A stretch of 61,277 nt of DNA from JANRIC01 sp033765345 (GCA_033765345.1 JANRIC010000237.1:1-61277), one strand, 5' to 3'; shown: positions 27,616 through 37,191, numbered from the stretch's first letter. The notes: generated by a model not told the origin, from the sequence alone. Numbers and translations: made by a program.

Positions 27616-28440
27616 ATGAAAAAAATGATTTCCTTCTTCATCGGGTCTTTATTCCTTGTTTTCTTTCAGAATATTTATGCTCAAGGGTTGGAAGTGACTA
27701 CCCAAAGGGAGGGATTAAAAGTAAGATTTTATGCTCAAAACCTAGGTTTCTGCCCTTATCAGTGCCAGATAACGATCTTAAAACCCTCTTTGTTGGATAC
27801 CAACTCTATAGAGCCCTACTATGTGATTGTCCCCCCGCAAAGTCCAAAAGTTTTTTTATTTGAAGTCAAACTTAAGAAGGCTGACTCCGAACCTTTGACT
27901 TATTCCAAAAATATTGTAATGGGGGATCCCAATACGGTTAAACACGAAGATAATTTTATTTATATGTTGCCTTTTATGCATCGGCAAAAATTCAGGTTGA
28001 TTCAAGGCTACAACGGGCGTTTTTCCCACCAACGCCAATATGCCCTGGATTTTAAGATGCCTGAGGGTACGCCTATTTGTGCTATTCGAGAGGGAACGGT
28101 TATAGAAACACGTTTTGATTCTGAAAAAGGTGGAAAAGATGCCTCATTTGCAGATGATGCCAATTATATCATCATTTATCATCGTGATGGCACCTTTGCA
28201 CACTACTGGCACCTCAAAGCTGGAGGGGTTGCCGTCAAACCAGGACAAAAGGTAAACGCTGGTGATATCATTGGCTACAGCGGCAATACAGGCTGGTCTT
28301 CTACGCCTCATTTACATCTTGTGGTCAAAAAACCAGCTTATTTAAAAATGGTATCTATTCCTACCTTATATCTCATAAAAAAAAATAAAAAGAAATATCT
28401 GCGTTCTTGGGCAAGATATAAGGCTTATCATCCGAGGTAA
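27616..28440 (+). CDS. secreted M23 (LytM-type) metallopeptidase
   Basis: 274 residues from the ATG at 27616. An in-frame TTG at 27610 is less likely because it only adds two residues. A signal peptide (about 1-23, ending IYAQ) is followed by a beta-rich N-terminal region. The M23 domain (about 135-245) has the zinc motifs: H and D in SHQRQYALDF, H in FAHYWHL and the HxH of HLHLVV. Family members cleave peptidoglycan cross-links or act as degenerate activators. The metal ligands look intact here, so activity is likely. The basic C-terminus (KKNKKKYLRSWARYK) may bind the wall. It converges on the OmpA gene across a shared terminator. Confidence 0.88.
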   Translation: MKKMISFFIGSLFLVFFQNIYAQGLEVTTQREGLKVRFYAQNLGFCPYQCQITILKPSLLDTNSIEPYYVIVPPQSPKVFLFEVKLKKADSEPLTYSKNIVMGDPNTVKHEDNFIYMLPFMHRQKFRLIQGYNGRFSHQRQYALDFKMPEGTPICAIREGTVIETRFDSEKGGKDASFADDANYIIIYHRDGTFAHYWHLKAGGVAVKPGQKVNAGDIIGYSGNTGWSSTPHLHLVVKKPAYLKMVSIPTLYLIKKNKKKYLRSWARYKAYHPR

Positions 28441-28451
28441 TGAAAAATTAA

Positions 28452-28491
28452 AAAGATGAAGGAATTCGTTGTATATGAATCCTTCATCTTT
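28452..28491. terminator. bidirectional terminator hairpin between convergent genes
   Basis: Arms near 28453-28468 and 28477-28491 (AAAGATGAAGGA against its complement) pair over about 15 bp with one bulged A. A/T-rich flanks on both sides fit termination of both the M23 gene and the OmpA gene. Confidence 0.75.
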
Positions 28492-28502
28492 CATGGGTAG
28501 CA

Positions 28503-29879
28503 CTATTGTTTTTTAATGATTTCTTCCAAGAATTCTTTCTGGTTGCTGAGTTTCATTTCTACGCGACGGTTTTTGGTTTTTCCTGCTGCGGTAGCATTAT
28601 CGGCTATCGGGCGAGATTCGCCGTGGCCATTGGTATACACCCTTGTTTCGGCAATGCCTTTATTGACCAAATATTCTTTGACGGATTTGGCTCTATTTTG
28701 AGACAGGGTCATATTATCCTCGTCGGTACCTTCATTGTCGGTATGCCCCTCGAGATATATATAAGAGTCGTCATATTCTTTCAGGAGTGCTACAAGTTCA
28801 TCTAGCAAGGGGAAGGACTCAGGCTTGATGAGGTCCTTGCCTGTCTCAAAAAGTACCCGACTGGCTTTATTCAAAATATCCGGGCAGCCTTTATTGGCAA
28901 CCGGTCCGGGTACATCCGGGCAGTCGTCTTGCCCATCCAATACAGTATCGCCGTCACGGTCGGGGCAGCCCTGTGTTTCTTTGGGTCCGGGTAGATCGGG
29001 GCATTTATCTTCTTTGTCGGTGATGCCGTCGCCGTCCTTATCTGGGCAGCCGTCTAATTCTTTGATCCCAGGAATATCGGGGCAAGCATCGTTTTTGTCG
29101 GAGATGCCATCTTTATCGCGGTCGGGGCAGCCGTTCATTTCTCTTGTACCGGGTTGGTCGGGGCAGTCGTCTATTTTATCAGGGATTCGGTCTTTATCAC
29201 GGTCAGGGCAGCCACTAGATTCTACGGTGCCGATTTCATCTGGGCAAAGGTCTACCATGTTGGGAGATCCGTCCTGGTCGTCATCAGGTAGGCATCCAAA
29301 AGCATCTACTTTGATGCGTATTTTGACCCTTTGTTTTTCTCGGATTACTTTACCTTCGGCATTGAGGAGATTGCCCGTAAACTCCACGTAAGACGAAGGA
29401 TCGAGTGCGAATATTTGTTTTTGAAGGCTATCAATTTTTACCTGGAAGCTATTGATTTCTTCATCCAGTTCTTTTTCTTTGACATCGCGGTCTTTACTTT
29501 TCATATCGGCATAAGCCCCGTATCGTTCAAGCAAGCGTTTTTTTTCTCTTTTGATTTTGGCTTGTTCATTCAGCAGTTGGGTACGTTCATCCTGTAAAGG
29601 CAATTTATCATTGAGAATAAAATCTTTGAGATTATCAGGCAGCCATATAATGATTTCCTCTCCAGAGATTTCGTCTACGATGGTAGCCCGACGGCCTTCA
29701 ATCTGCGAAAGCGTGGTAGGGCATTTATCTTGTCCGCTCAGGTCTTTTACACCGTCTCCGTCAAGATCATCGGTATGAATGGCACTTCGGTTATTTTTTT
29801 GAGCCTGAATCTTATTGGTAGAAAAAATCATGATACAGAGGATAAAACTCAGAATCAGGGAAAAGTTGGTAAATTTCAT
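28503..29879 (-). CDS. OmpA-family protein with thrombospondin type 3 repeats
   Basis: 458 residues from the ATG at 29879. The longer frame to 29915 is less likely because the inner start places the signal peptide (ending KIQAQ) correctly. A TSP3-like DLDGDGVKD motif, a coiled coil (about 85-160) and at least four calcium-binding TSP3 units (CPDxDxDGIxDxxDxCPD, about 205-330) follow. The C-terminal OmpA domain (about 345-455) has the peptidoglycan-binding signature LEGHTDNEGTDEDN, QNRAKSVKEYL and NRRVEM. It probably tethers the outer membrane to the wall through a stiff Ca-dependent stalk. No transmembrane barrel is visible, so the outer-membrane attachment is uncertain. Confidence 0.9.
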   Translation of the reverse strand: MKFTNFSLILSFILCIMIFSTNKIQAQKNNRSAIHTDDLDGDGVKDLSGQDKCPTTLSQIEGRRATIVDEISGEEIIIWLPDNLKDFILNDKLPLQDERTQLLNEQAKIKREKKRLLERYGAYADMKSKDRDVKEKELDEEINSFQVKIDSLQKQIFALDPSSYVEFTGNLLNAEGKVIREKQRVKIRIKVDAFGCLPDDDQDGSPNMVDLCPDEIGTVESSGCPDRDKDRIPDKIDDCPDQPGTREMNGCPDRDKDGISDKNDACPDIPGIKELDGCPDKDGDGITDKEDKCPDLPGPKETQGCPDRDGDTVLDGQDDCPDVPGPVANKGCPDILNKASRVLFETGKDLIKPESFPLLDELVALLKEYDDSYIYLEGHTDNEGTDEDNMTLSQNRAKSVKEYLVNKGIAETRVYTNGHGESRPIADNATAAGKTKNRRVEMKLSNQKEFLEEIIKKQ

Positions 29880-29984
29880 AAAAATATAATGTTTAAAACA
29901 ATGTATTATTTTCACAGATATAGAATTGCCTGTATTTTGGCGATTAAATTGCTTACAAGATTTACATTCACTTTAGCAAATTTT

Positions 29985-30686
29985 ATGAAAAGAATCCTTA
30001 TTTGCAGTATATTTTTTACGCTTTTCCAAATCACCGATACTTTGGCACAACTTCGTATCGGCACAAGCTTCGGCATCAATGTACCAGTAGGCAATGTAGG
30101 TACAATCAGTAAAAACGGCTACGGAGGCAGTTTGAGTGGAAAATATCATCTTTCACCCCGTTTTGCGATTACTTCTAATTTCAGTTTTTATTTGTTTGGC
30201 AAAGGTGGGGAAAATATCGGTGAATTCGCCGAATCATTTGGGATCAGTCAAAGTACGATTAATTTACTGACGCTCATCGGTGCCGATTCCATTCTAAGTA
30301 TTCCCAAAATTCATTTTTTTCCGGTAAATGTAGGCTTTGAATACTACATTTTGCAAACTAAGGTAAGGCCTTATGTGGGTTTTGATATAGGTTTGTATAC
30401 GTCTCATACCGAAAGCATTGAGGTGAATTTGAGTGAATTAATCATTGGTTATTTTGAGCAACTCAATCAGCCTCCGCCTCCTGTGAGCTTGGGCAGCATT
30501 GACCTGACAGCCAGTGATGCCAATTTTGGGATGGCAGCCGTGCTGGGTTTGGCTTGGCACATCAATGACACTTGGAGTCTGGACTTCAACGGCAAGTACA
30601 ACGGCATTTTTTTCCCGGATAAAAAGGCGGTGCCTCAGGTAATGACTTTTAATCTGGGGGTATTTTATCAACTGAATCAAAGGTAA
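29985..30686 (+). CDS. small outer-membrane beta-barrel protein
   Basis: 233 residues from the ATG at 29985. The frame is open from 29730, but that part overlaps the OmpA gene and lacks export features, whereas this start begins a signal peptide (MKRILICSIFF, ending TLAQ). Glycine/aromatic alternating strands (LRIGTSFGINVPVG, VGFEYYILQTKVRPYVGFDIGLY) and a terminal FNLGVFYQLNQR suggest an eight-stranded barrel of the OmpX/OmpW-like superfamily. Function is unknown. It is divergent from the OmpA gene with 105 bp between the starts, so the two may share a control region. Confidence 0.78.
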   Translation: MKRILICSIFFTLFQITDTLAQLRIGTSFGINVPVGNVGTISKNGYGGSLSGKYHLSPRFAITSNFSFYLFGKGGENIGEFAESFGISQSTINLLTLIGADSILSIPKIHFFPVNVGFEYYILQTKVRPYVGFDIGLYTSHTESIEVNLSELIIGYFEQLNQPPPPVSLGSIDLTASDANFGMAAVLGLAWHINDTWSLDFNGKYNGIFFPDKKAVPQVMTFNLGVFYQLNQR

Positions 30687-30688
30687 GG

Positions 30689-30860
30689 GTTGGGTTTTGG
30701 GTATTAGGTGTTGGATATTGAGCCGTTTATGCCTAAAATAAGGACACTATCGCACAAAAAACATTTTGATTATTTGTAGCGACGTTGCAGTGCAATGTCG
30801 TCACAAAATTTTAAGAGGTAATAAACGACAATTTCCCAATCCCTAACATCTAAACTAAAG
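30689..30860. repeat. intergenic palindromic repeat cluster
   Basis: The core at 30775-30805 is an imperfect palindrome (TGTAGCGACGTTGCA facing TGCAATGTCGTCACA, 12 of 15 pairs). It looks like repeats commonly scattered between Bacteroidota genes. The GT-rich run at about 30689-30718 and the CA-rich run at about 30836-30866 are roughly complementary. It lies between convergent genes and may act as a terminator. Confidence 0.5.
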
Positions 30861-30874
30861 CCCAAGACCTGATT

Positions 30875-32176
30875 TTATTGTGCTGAGTTATCAGGGTAGA
30901 GCAGGTATTTTTTACGCATTTCCATATATTCCATCAGAGGTTTCTCCCAAGTCTTACGGATCTGATTTTCGTTCAGGCCTGATTCTATTTGGCGGCGCAA
31001 GTCATCTGTTCCGGCGAGTGTATCAAAATATCCATTAAAAAACTTCGGCTTATTCTTATATTTTTTATAAAAATCAATTAGGTACTCGAGGGTAAAAGCC
31101 CTGGGTACAGACCTTCTCCTAAAATCAACCCCATAACACGTTTCTCCTTTATACAATGGATTTTTAGACATCCCAACGATACTTTCGGGGATAAACTTGA
31201 AATTGCCGAGGTTAGGCTGTGGTGCGCCGATGACCTGAAAGGGAAACTCCGTGCCTCGCCCTACACTGATCTGAGTACCTTCAAAAAGACAAAGAGATGG
31301 GTACAGTGCTATAGAAAGATCATTGGGGAGATTGGGAGAAGGCTTTACGGGCAATGAATAAGGTATATCGTGCCGATAAAATCTATTTTTGACTACTTTC
31401 AAATCACATTTAAGGGAATTATGCAACCATCCTTCGCCATTGATCATCAGTGCCAGTTCGCCTACGGTAAGTCCGTGTACAATCGGAATAGGATGCATCC
31501 CTACAAAAGAAGTGTACGCTTCTTTACGAATTGGCCCGTCTACATACGCTCCATTTGGATTGGGGCGGTCTAGCACGATGAAGTGTTTTTTATTTTCGGC
31601 GCAGGCCTCCATAACCAGGTGCATGGTGCTGATATACGTATAAAACCGCACACCTACATCCTGAATATCGAAGATGAGCACATCAAGATCTTCTATTTGG
31701 GTAGGTTCTGGTTTTTTGTTTTTGCCATAAAGTGAGATGATGGGCAGGCCTGTTTGAATATCGGTAGAATTGCTTACCTGCTCTCCTGCATCGGCATTTC
31801 CCCGGAATCCGTGTTCGGGGGCGAATACCTTTTTGACCTGAATCCCGAGGCTGAGTAAGGTATCTACCAAGTGCCTTTCGCCTAATAAAGAGGTATGATT
31901 AACCACCAAACCCACTTTCAGATCTCGCAAATCGGGCAAATAATCGGGCAATTGGCTGGCTCCGATTTTTAAAGCAGAAGAATAATCCGTATCTTGCGTC
32001 TTTTTCTCAGATTTCCTAAGCATTGGTTTGATCATTTGTACCTTACTTGTGTAGGTGCGCCCAGGGATACTTGGGTTACAAGTGAAGCAAATCATAAAGA
32101 TCGGAAGAAAAAAAGATTTGAAAAAAAATCTTCTTTTCCAGCCTTGTGTGTAGTTGGCGTATTTCATCATTTTCAT
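30875..32176 (-). CDS. DUF1343/NamZ-type exo-beta-N-acetylmuramidase, probable lipoprotein
   Basis: 433 residues. A hydrophobic segment (about 18-34) ends with Cys before NPS (ICFTC), a plausible lipobox, so it may be a membrane-anchored lipoprotein. The rest matches DUF1343: VGLVVNHTS, VFAPEHGFRGNADAGE, LDVLIFDIQDVGVRFYTYISTM, VLDRPNPNG, SPNLPND, FEGTQISVGRGTE. The family includes NamZ, an exo-acting muramidase of glycoside hydrolase family GH171 used in cell wall turnover. The N-terminus has ATGs at residues 1, 3 and 4, so the exact start is uncertain. It is divergent from the permease gene. Confidence 0.88.
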   Translation of the reverse strand: MKMMKYANYTQGWKRRFFFKSFFLPIFMICFTCNPSIPGRTYTSKVQMIKPMLRKSEKKTQDTDYSSALKIGASQLPDYLPDLRDLKVGLVVNHTSLLGERHLVDTLLSLGIQVKKVFAPEHGFRGNADAGEQVSNSTDIQTGLPIISLYGKNKKPEPTQIEDLDVLIFDIQDVGVRFYTYISTMHLVMEACAENKKHFIVLDRPNPNGAYVDGPIRKEAYTSFVGMHPIPIVHGLTVGELALMINGEGWLHNSLKCDLKVVKNRFYRHDIPYSLPVKPSPNLPNDLSIALYPSLCLFEGTQISVGRGTEFPFQVIGAPQPNLGNFKFIPESIVGMSKNPLYKGETCYGVDFRRRSVPRAFTLEYLIDFYKKYKNKPKFFNGYFDTLAGTDDLRRQIESGLNENQIRKTWEKPLMEYMEMRKKYLLYPDNSAQ

Positions 32177-32264
32177 AGAAGCAGATATATATCAAAACAA
32201 ACTCAGTGACTAAGCAATTTTAATACGAATTTTTAATAATTTTGTCATAAAATAACGATATATT

Positions 32265-33485
32265 TTGAATACATATTATTTTATTGCTCGAAGGCTCAAT
32301 AATTCCAAATCTTTTTCTTCTATCGTCAGTACCATTGCCATCATCAGCATTGCGCTAGGTCTGGCTACAATCCTCGGAGCTTTTGCGATCCTGATCGGAT
32401 TTCAGGAAAATATCCAAAATAAGTTATTTAGTTTTAGCGGGCATATTCTGGTTACACAGCGGAGCTTGAATAATTCTTATGAGGAAACTCCCATTTCTAT
32501 TAATACGAATCTATACAAAAATTATGACAAAATTTCCTCGATAAATCATCTTCAGGCTGTGGCTCAAAAAGCAGGTATCTTAAAAACTGAAGAAGAGGTG
32601 CTGGGAGTGGTTTTTAAAGGAGTAGGGCAGGATTATGATTGGGATTTATTTAAAGATAATTTAATTGAAGGCGAATTTTTCAAGCTTCCTTCCAAAGGAT
32701 ATTCTCAAGAAATCATCATCAGCAAAATGGTAGCCGATAAGCTGAGGTTATCCTTGGGCGATTCGGTGGTGATGTTTTTTGTACAAGACCCTCCCCGCTT
32801 ACGCAAGCTCAAAATCAAAGGCATTTATCAGACAGGCATGGAAGAGTTTGACGAAAAGTTTATTCTGGGTGACATCAATCTGGTGCGCCGACTGAATAAC
32901 TGGGCGGATACGCTGGCGGGTTCTTATGAAATTTATGTAAAAGATTTTGCTCAATTGGACTCCGTAGGGGCTATTCAGGTCTGGGAAGCCATGGGATACG
33001 ATATGGGTCTGGAGACAATCACCAGCCAGGGAAGACATCTGGACATCTTTGACTGGCTCAATCTGCTGAATAAAAACGTAAATATTTTTCTGGTACTCAT
33101 CCTGATCGTGGCAGGTTTTAATATGACCTCTATCCTGCTTATTATGATTATGGAGCGCATCAAAATGATCGGTATTCTCAAAGCTTTGGGAGCCACCAAC
33201 TGGCAAATCCGTCAGATTTTCATATTCAAGGGGATGTTTCTGATCCTCAAGGGCATGGGCTGGGGCAATCTGATCGGGCTGGGTTTTTGTGCGGTTCAGT
33301 ATTATTTGCAGATAATCCCATTGGATGCAGAAAATTATTATATGAATACCGTACCCATTGAGTGGAATTGGCCTGTAATTCTGGCAATGAATTTATTGGT
33401 ATTTACGATTATCAGCCTGATATTGCTTATTCCTACGTACATCATTTCCCGGATCCAGCCGGTAAAGACGATTCGTTTTGATTGA
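32265..33485 (+). CDS. LolC/LolE-like FtsX-type ABC permease, TTG start
   Basis: 406 residues. The N-terminal YYFIARR and a first membrane helix (about 21-47) are followed by a large periplasmic MacB-like domain. Three C-terminal helices of an FtsX domain (about 270-400) follow, with the conserved MIGILKALGATNWQIRQIF. The family extracts lipoproteins from the inner membrane or moves other lipids. The start must be TTG at 32265 because an in-frame TAA stands at 32253, leaving only ATT as an alternative. No ATPase partner is encoded nearby, so it must use one from elsewhere. Its 3' end overlaps the convergent glycosyltransferase gene by 44 bp. Confidence 0.88.
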   Translation: MNTYYFIARRLNNSKSFSSIVSTIAIISIALGLATILGAFAILIGFQENIQNKLFSFSGHILVTQRSLNNSYEETPISINTNLYKNYDKISSINHLQAVAQKAGILKTEEEVLGVVFKGVGQDYDWDLFKDNLIEGEFFKLPSKGYSQEIIISKMVADKLRLSLGDSVVMFFVQDPPRLRKLKIKGIYQTGMEEFDEKFILGDINLVRRLNNWADTLAGSYEIYVKDFAQLDSVGAIQVWEAMGYDMGLETITSQGRHLDIFDWLNLLNKNVNIFLVLILIVAGFNMTSILLIMIMERIKMIGILKALGATNWQIRQIFIFKGMFLILKGMGWGNLIGLGFCAVQYYLQIIPLDAENYYMNTVPIEWNWPVILAMNLLVFTIISLILLIPTYIISRIQPVKTIRFD

Positions 33486-34215
33486 TCTTTCTTCGGTATT
33501 TTTTGAAAAAACTCCGAATTTTCATCTGGAATACGCCCCAAAAGGCTTCTCTGAAGATTTTTACAGACATTTTGGACTGCCCACGGGTACGGTCTGTGAA
33601 TACAATGGGGATTTCTTTGATCTTAAAACCGTATTTCCAGGCTTCAAATTTCATCTGAATCTGAAAGGCATACCCCACAAAACGAATTTTATCCAAAGGA
33701 ATGGTCTCCAGAACCTCCCGGCGATAGCATTTAAACCCTGCTGTGGCATCCATAATGTGCATTCCGGTCACTTTACGCACATAAAAACTGGCAAAATAAG
33801 ACATCAGTACGCGATGCATCGGCCAGTTGATCACATTGACACCTTTGATATAACGCGAGCCGATCACCAGGTCATACCCTTCTTCGCAGGCCTGGTACAA
33901 CTGTGCCAGATCAGCCGGGTTGTGTGAGAAATCGGCATCCATTTCAAAAATATAGTCATAATTATGTACCAGGGCATACTTAAAGCCGTGAATGTAAGCC
34001 GTCCCCAGACCCAGTTTGCCTTTACGCACCTCTAGATGCAGGCGTTGAGGATATTTATCCTGCAAATCTCTTACTACCTCGCCCGTACCGTCCGGAGAGG
34101 AATCATCTACAATTAATAAATCAAAAGCAAGCGGTTGGGATAATACCTGCTCTACCATATCCCGTATGTTTTCTATTTCGTTATAGGTTGGGATAATTAC
34201 AATTGACTTAGGCAT
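33442..34215 (-). CDS. polyprenol-phosphate mannosyltransferase-like GT2 glycosyltransferase
   Basis: 257 residues from the ATG at 34215. A longer frame to 34275 exists, but the family normally begins as here, MPKSIVIIPTYNE. Motifs: IVDDSSPDGTG (nucleotide-sugar binding), KGKLGLGTAYIHGF, EMDADFSHNP (DxD-type metal site), VIGSRYIKGVNVINWP, DATAGFKCYRR and VGYAFQIQMKFEAWKYG, all typical of Dpm1-type GT-A enzymes. It would transfer a sugar, usually mannose, from a nucleotide donor to a polyprenyl phosphate at the cytoplasmic face. No C-terminal membrane domain is present, so this is the soluble short form. Donor sugar is not certain. Confidence 0.9.
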   Translation of the reverse strand: MPKSIVIIPTYNEIENIRDMVEQVLSQPLAFDLLIVDDSSPDGTGEVVRDLQDKYPQRLHLEVRKGKLGLGTAYIHGFKYALVHNYDYIFEMDADFSHNPADLAQLYQACEEGYDLVIGSRYIKGVNVINWPMHRVLMSYFASFYVRKVTGMHIMDATAGFKCYRREVLETIPLDKIRFVGYAFQIQMKFEAWKYGFKIKEIPIVFTDRTRGQSKMSVKIFREAFWGVFQMKIRSFFKKYRRKINQNESSLPAGSGK

Positions 34216-34357
34216 GTTTTCAATCAAAGCTAATGGAGTTCCTTCGGTTCTACCAAATTTCCAATCTTTTAGCATACAGAATTGTAAAGTTAGTTCATAT
34301 TTTATTAATCAAAACTTAAAAAAATTTAATTAGCTTTAAAAAAAATTCATAAGCCTC

Positions 34358-35365
34358 ATGCCCGTCAATCGAAATGCACTCATTCGCTATCGTACCATAG
34401 ATCAATGCCTCCAAAACCGAATGCGTACCTGGACGATCGAAGACCTGGTAGAAGCCTGTTCGGATGCCTTGTATGAATACGAAGGCATCGATAAAGGTGT
34501 CAGCAAAAGAACCGTCCAGGCGGATATCCAAGTGATGCGTAGTGAAAAACTGGGTTACAATGCCCCTATCATCGTCATTGACAAAAAATATTATACCTAC
34601 GAAGACCCCGATTATTCTATTACCAACATACCACTGACGATACAAGACCTGGGTAAACTGCACGAAGTCGTAGAGATTCTAAAGCAATTCAAAGGATTCA
34701 GTCATTTCAAGGAGCTAACCGGGATTGTACAACGCATCGAGGAAAAAATCTACCGCAGCCAATCCCCTCAATCTGCCGTGATCGACTTCGAGAAAAACGA
34801 AGACCTGAGAGGGCTGGAATACATCGAGACACTCTACCAGAGCATTTTACACAAAAAATCCCTAGAGATTAGCTATCAGCCCTTCAAAGCACCTGAACCG
34901 AATACCTTTGTATTTCACCCTTACCTGCTCAAAGAATACCGCAATCGTTGGTTTGTGCTGGGCGTGCGTGATCAGATCAAAAATATTTTTATCCTTGCCC
35001 TGGATCGTATCCTTGAGATCAAGGCAAGTGACGAAATTTTGATTGAAAATACCCTCCTGGATACCCAAAACTATTTCAGGGATGTAATCGGTGTCAGTGT
35101 ATCTCCGAATCAGCCTGTGCATCAGGTGATCCTTTGGATCAATGCCGACAATGCCCCTTATGTACTCACCAAACCCCTACATCAGTCGCAGCAAATCCTT
35201 GAAAAAAACGAAGAAGGCATGATCATCTCCCTCAAAGTACAGCTCAACTTTGAATTGGAAAGAGAAATCCTAGGTTTTGGGGAAACTGCCAGGGTCATCG
35301 CCCCTCAGGAATTGCTAGAGAAGATCAAGGGAAGGCTGGAAAAGGCTGCGGAGGGGTATTTGTGA
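34358..35365 (+). CDS. WYL-domain transcriptional regulator
   Basis: 335 residues. A winged helix-turn-helix region (about 5-80, with IEDLVEACSDALYEYE and VSKRTVQADIQVM) precedes a WYL domain (about 140-240, LEISYQPF then FVFHPYLLKEYRNRWFVLGV) and the C-terminal WCX-like extension (to 335). WYL proteins bind nucleic acid or nucleotide ligands and often control DNA-damage or defence genes. Neither kind of target is adjacent, and the next genes run the opposite way. The ATG at 34358 fits the family start. No operator could be identified. Confidence 0.88.
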   Translation: MPVNRNALIRYRTIDQCLQNRMRTWTIEDLVEACSDALYEYEGIDKGVSKRTVQADIQVMRSEKLGYNAPIIVIDKKYYTYEDPDYSITNIPLTIQDLGKLHEVVEILKQFKGFSHFKELTGIVQRIEEKIYRSQSPQSAVIDFEKNEDLRGLEYIETLYQSILHKKSLEISYQPFKAPEPNTFVFHPYLLKEYRNRWFVLGVRDQIKNIFILALDRILEIKASDEILIENTLLDTQNYFRDVIGVSVSPNQPVHQVILWINADNAPYVLTKPLHQSQQILEKNEEGMIISLKVQLNFELEREILGFGETARVIAPQELLEKIKGRLEKAAEGYL

Positions 35366-35431
35366 ATGGAGCGTGATTCCTGCTCACGATTAAGCTTAAA
35401 GATTTTCAGTTTTTACTTGATGCTTATGAAC

Positions 35432-37180
35432 TCAACGCTCCTTCCCTTCTCCAACCCTAAAAGTAGCTTGATACGAAACGACTTTCCCTTCCGCACTGAA
35501 TCCTTGAATATCAATGATATATTCTCCAAAATCATCGGAAGTATAGAACTCAAGGTGTAAGGAATCACCCGATGCCAGCTTGATCTCAGGATTCCAATAG
35601 AGCTGCTCTCTGAAATCAGGAATGCGGGATGCTTTGGCTTCGGGCGAATGATAGAGGGGTTGAAAATAGAGCTTGGAGGGCTGTGTGCCAATAAAACTCC
35701 TGCGAATGGCTTCAGGAGGCAGACTGATTCCCTGGAAATCTCCTTGATAGGTCTCAAAGCTGACGATCCCCTGGCAATCCAAAGCTCCTTTGAAATAGCG
35801 GCTGCCTATGACTTCTAAGCGTTCGATTTTTAGGGGGTCATAATTCAAAAAAGCGTTTATATCAAATACCGGAACGCCGTCTAGGAGTACAAAAGCCTCT
35901 CCGTCTAAGGGGAGATCGCTTCGGGATTTGCTCACTTTTACAAAATAACGATCGTCTTTTCTCCGTAGAAAAACGGTGTAAACAATCTCCCGAAGTACTT
36001 CTTCCATTTTGCGAAAGCGTGTATAGTCATCCAGCCTGTATATGGCATCGGGTTTTTTATAAAATCGGGAGTAGCCCGAAGATAATACTGAATCTTTTTT
36101 GAATTCAAAATAAGCATTTTCTACCTGGATATGCACTGCCTTTGTAGCAAGCCAAGCAGAATCAATTTTATGCAAAAGGGTTTGATTCGGGGCTAAGGTT
36201 GGATACTCGATTTGAAAGTCTTGATCTAATGTAATTTCAATATCCTCCTGATTGGTGTTTTGGGTTTGGATAATGAGTTCGGATTGCGTGCTTAAACGGC
36301 TGATATTAAAATAAAATCTGCCTTCAGCATTGCTCCGGGTAGCATCGAAATAATAGTTTTTGGAGGGAACAGACAGATAAATCAAGCGATTGGACAAAGG
36401 TGCTTTGCTTTGAGCGTGGCGCAATGTACCACTAAGAAGCATTCCCCGCAATTCTGGTAAATGGGTATTCAGTGGAGGAGCAAGGTTTTTTGGTTTGGTA
36501 GACAAGTAGTTTTGGATGTTTGCGGTGGAGAAATGAAACTGAGGTTGTTTTTTTCTCACAGAAACAGACAGATTCACCAAGTCAGGATTTTGATTTTGAT
36601 CCAAAGACAATTGCAATTTGACGGCTTCCCGATTTTGATACACAGTCTTGTCAAGTGCTACCTGAATCGGATACAAAGAGAAGTTTTGATTAGATATTTG
36701 GGAATTGGAGAGGTCTGCGATAGAATCGGGAAGCGATTGAAAAGGGTTGATAATAAGCAAATTACTTTGAAAAAAATCTTCTATGCTAAAATTTTGCATC
36801 CAACGGGTATAAGCCACAAGGCGGTAAGCACCCGTTTTGAGATCAGAAGGGATAAAAAAATCCCCGTATCCGAGTCCGTCTCGAAGTTCGATTTTAGTTT
36901 GCAAGGCGGGTTTTTGCTGTGTATCCAGCAATTCCACATAAGCTATTTTGCTGAATAAAGAAAGGTTTTGGTTTTGCTGATTCAGACAATAGACTTTAAA
37001 AAAAAGCGTCTCCCCTACGCATATTTCGGCAGTATTTTGATGGAGGTAAATGGATTCACGGATAGGTTGTGTTTCAAAAGTCTGAGTCAGGGTATTTATC
37101 CTTGGAGTTGTATGCTGTGATTGGGCTGTCAATTGACTGATAAGCCCGAAAAAACAGCCTAAGATATTCCAATAGCGCAT
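35432..37180 (-). CDS. secreted MG2/TonB-plug-like protein of the TonB operon
   Basis: 582 residues, signal peptide about 1-19 (ending LTAQ). Residues about 45-135 look like a macroglobulin MG2 domain (GETLFFKVYCLNQ, GDFFIPSDLKTGAYRLVAYTRWMQNF). A middle region has a carboxypeptidase-regulatory-like stretch (LLSGTLRHAQSKAPLSNRLIYLS). Residues about 395-480 resemble a TonB plug fragment (LLDGVPVFDINAFLNYDPLKIERLEVI). There is no barrel after it. This arrangement is known from Bacteroidota proteins of unknown role. It is the last gene of a four-gene minus-strand operon, 11 bp after the DUF4249 gene. Confidence 0.75.
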   Translation of the reverse strand: MRYWNILGCFFGLISQLTAQSQHTTPRINTLTQTFETQPIRESIYLHQNTAEICVGETLFFKVYCLNQQNQNLSLFSKIAYVELLDTQQKPALQTKIELRDGLGYGDFFIPSDLKTGAYRLVAYTRWMQNFSIEDFFQSNLLIINPFQSLPDSIADLSNSQISNQNFSLYPIQVALDKTVYQNREAVKLQLSLDQNQNPDLVNLSVSVRKKQPQFHFSTANIQNYLSTKPKNLAPPLNTHLPELRGMLLSGTLRHAQSKAPLSNRLIYLSVPSKNYYFDATRSNAEGRFYFNISRLSTQSELIIQTQNTNQEDIEITLDQDFQIEYPTLAPNQTLLHKIDSAWLATKAVHIQVENAYFEFKKDSVLSSGYSRFYKKPDAIYRLDDYTRFRKMEEVLREIVYTVFLRRKDDRYFVKVSKSRSDLPLDGEAFVLLDGVPVFDINAFLNYDPLKIERLEVIGSRYFKGALDCQGIVSFETYQGDFQGISLPPEAIRRSFIGTQPSKLYFQPLYHSPEAKASRIPDFREQLYWNPEIKLASGDSLHLEFYTSDDFGEYIIDIQGFSAEGKVVSYQATFRVGEGKER

Positions 37181-37191
37181 ATTTTATTCAT

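Noticed and set aside
28825..29391. Long plus-strand reading frame of 188 codons opposite the OmpA gene
   Set aside because: It is the antisense of the TSP3 repeats. The Ser/Pro/Gly-rich product has no domain, and the minus-strand gene has clear motifs.
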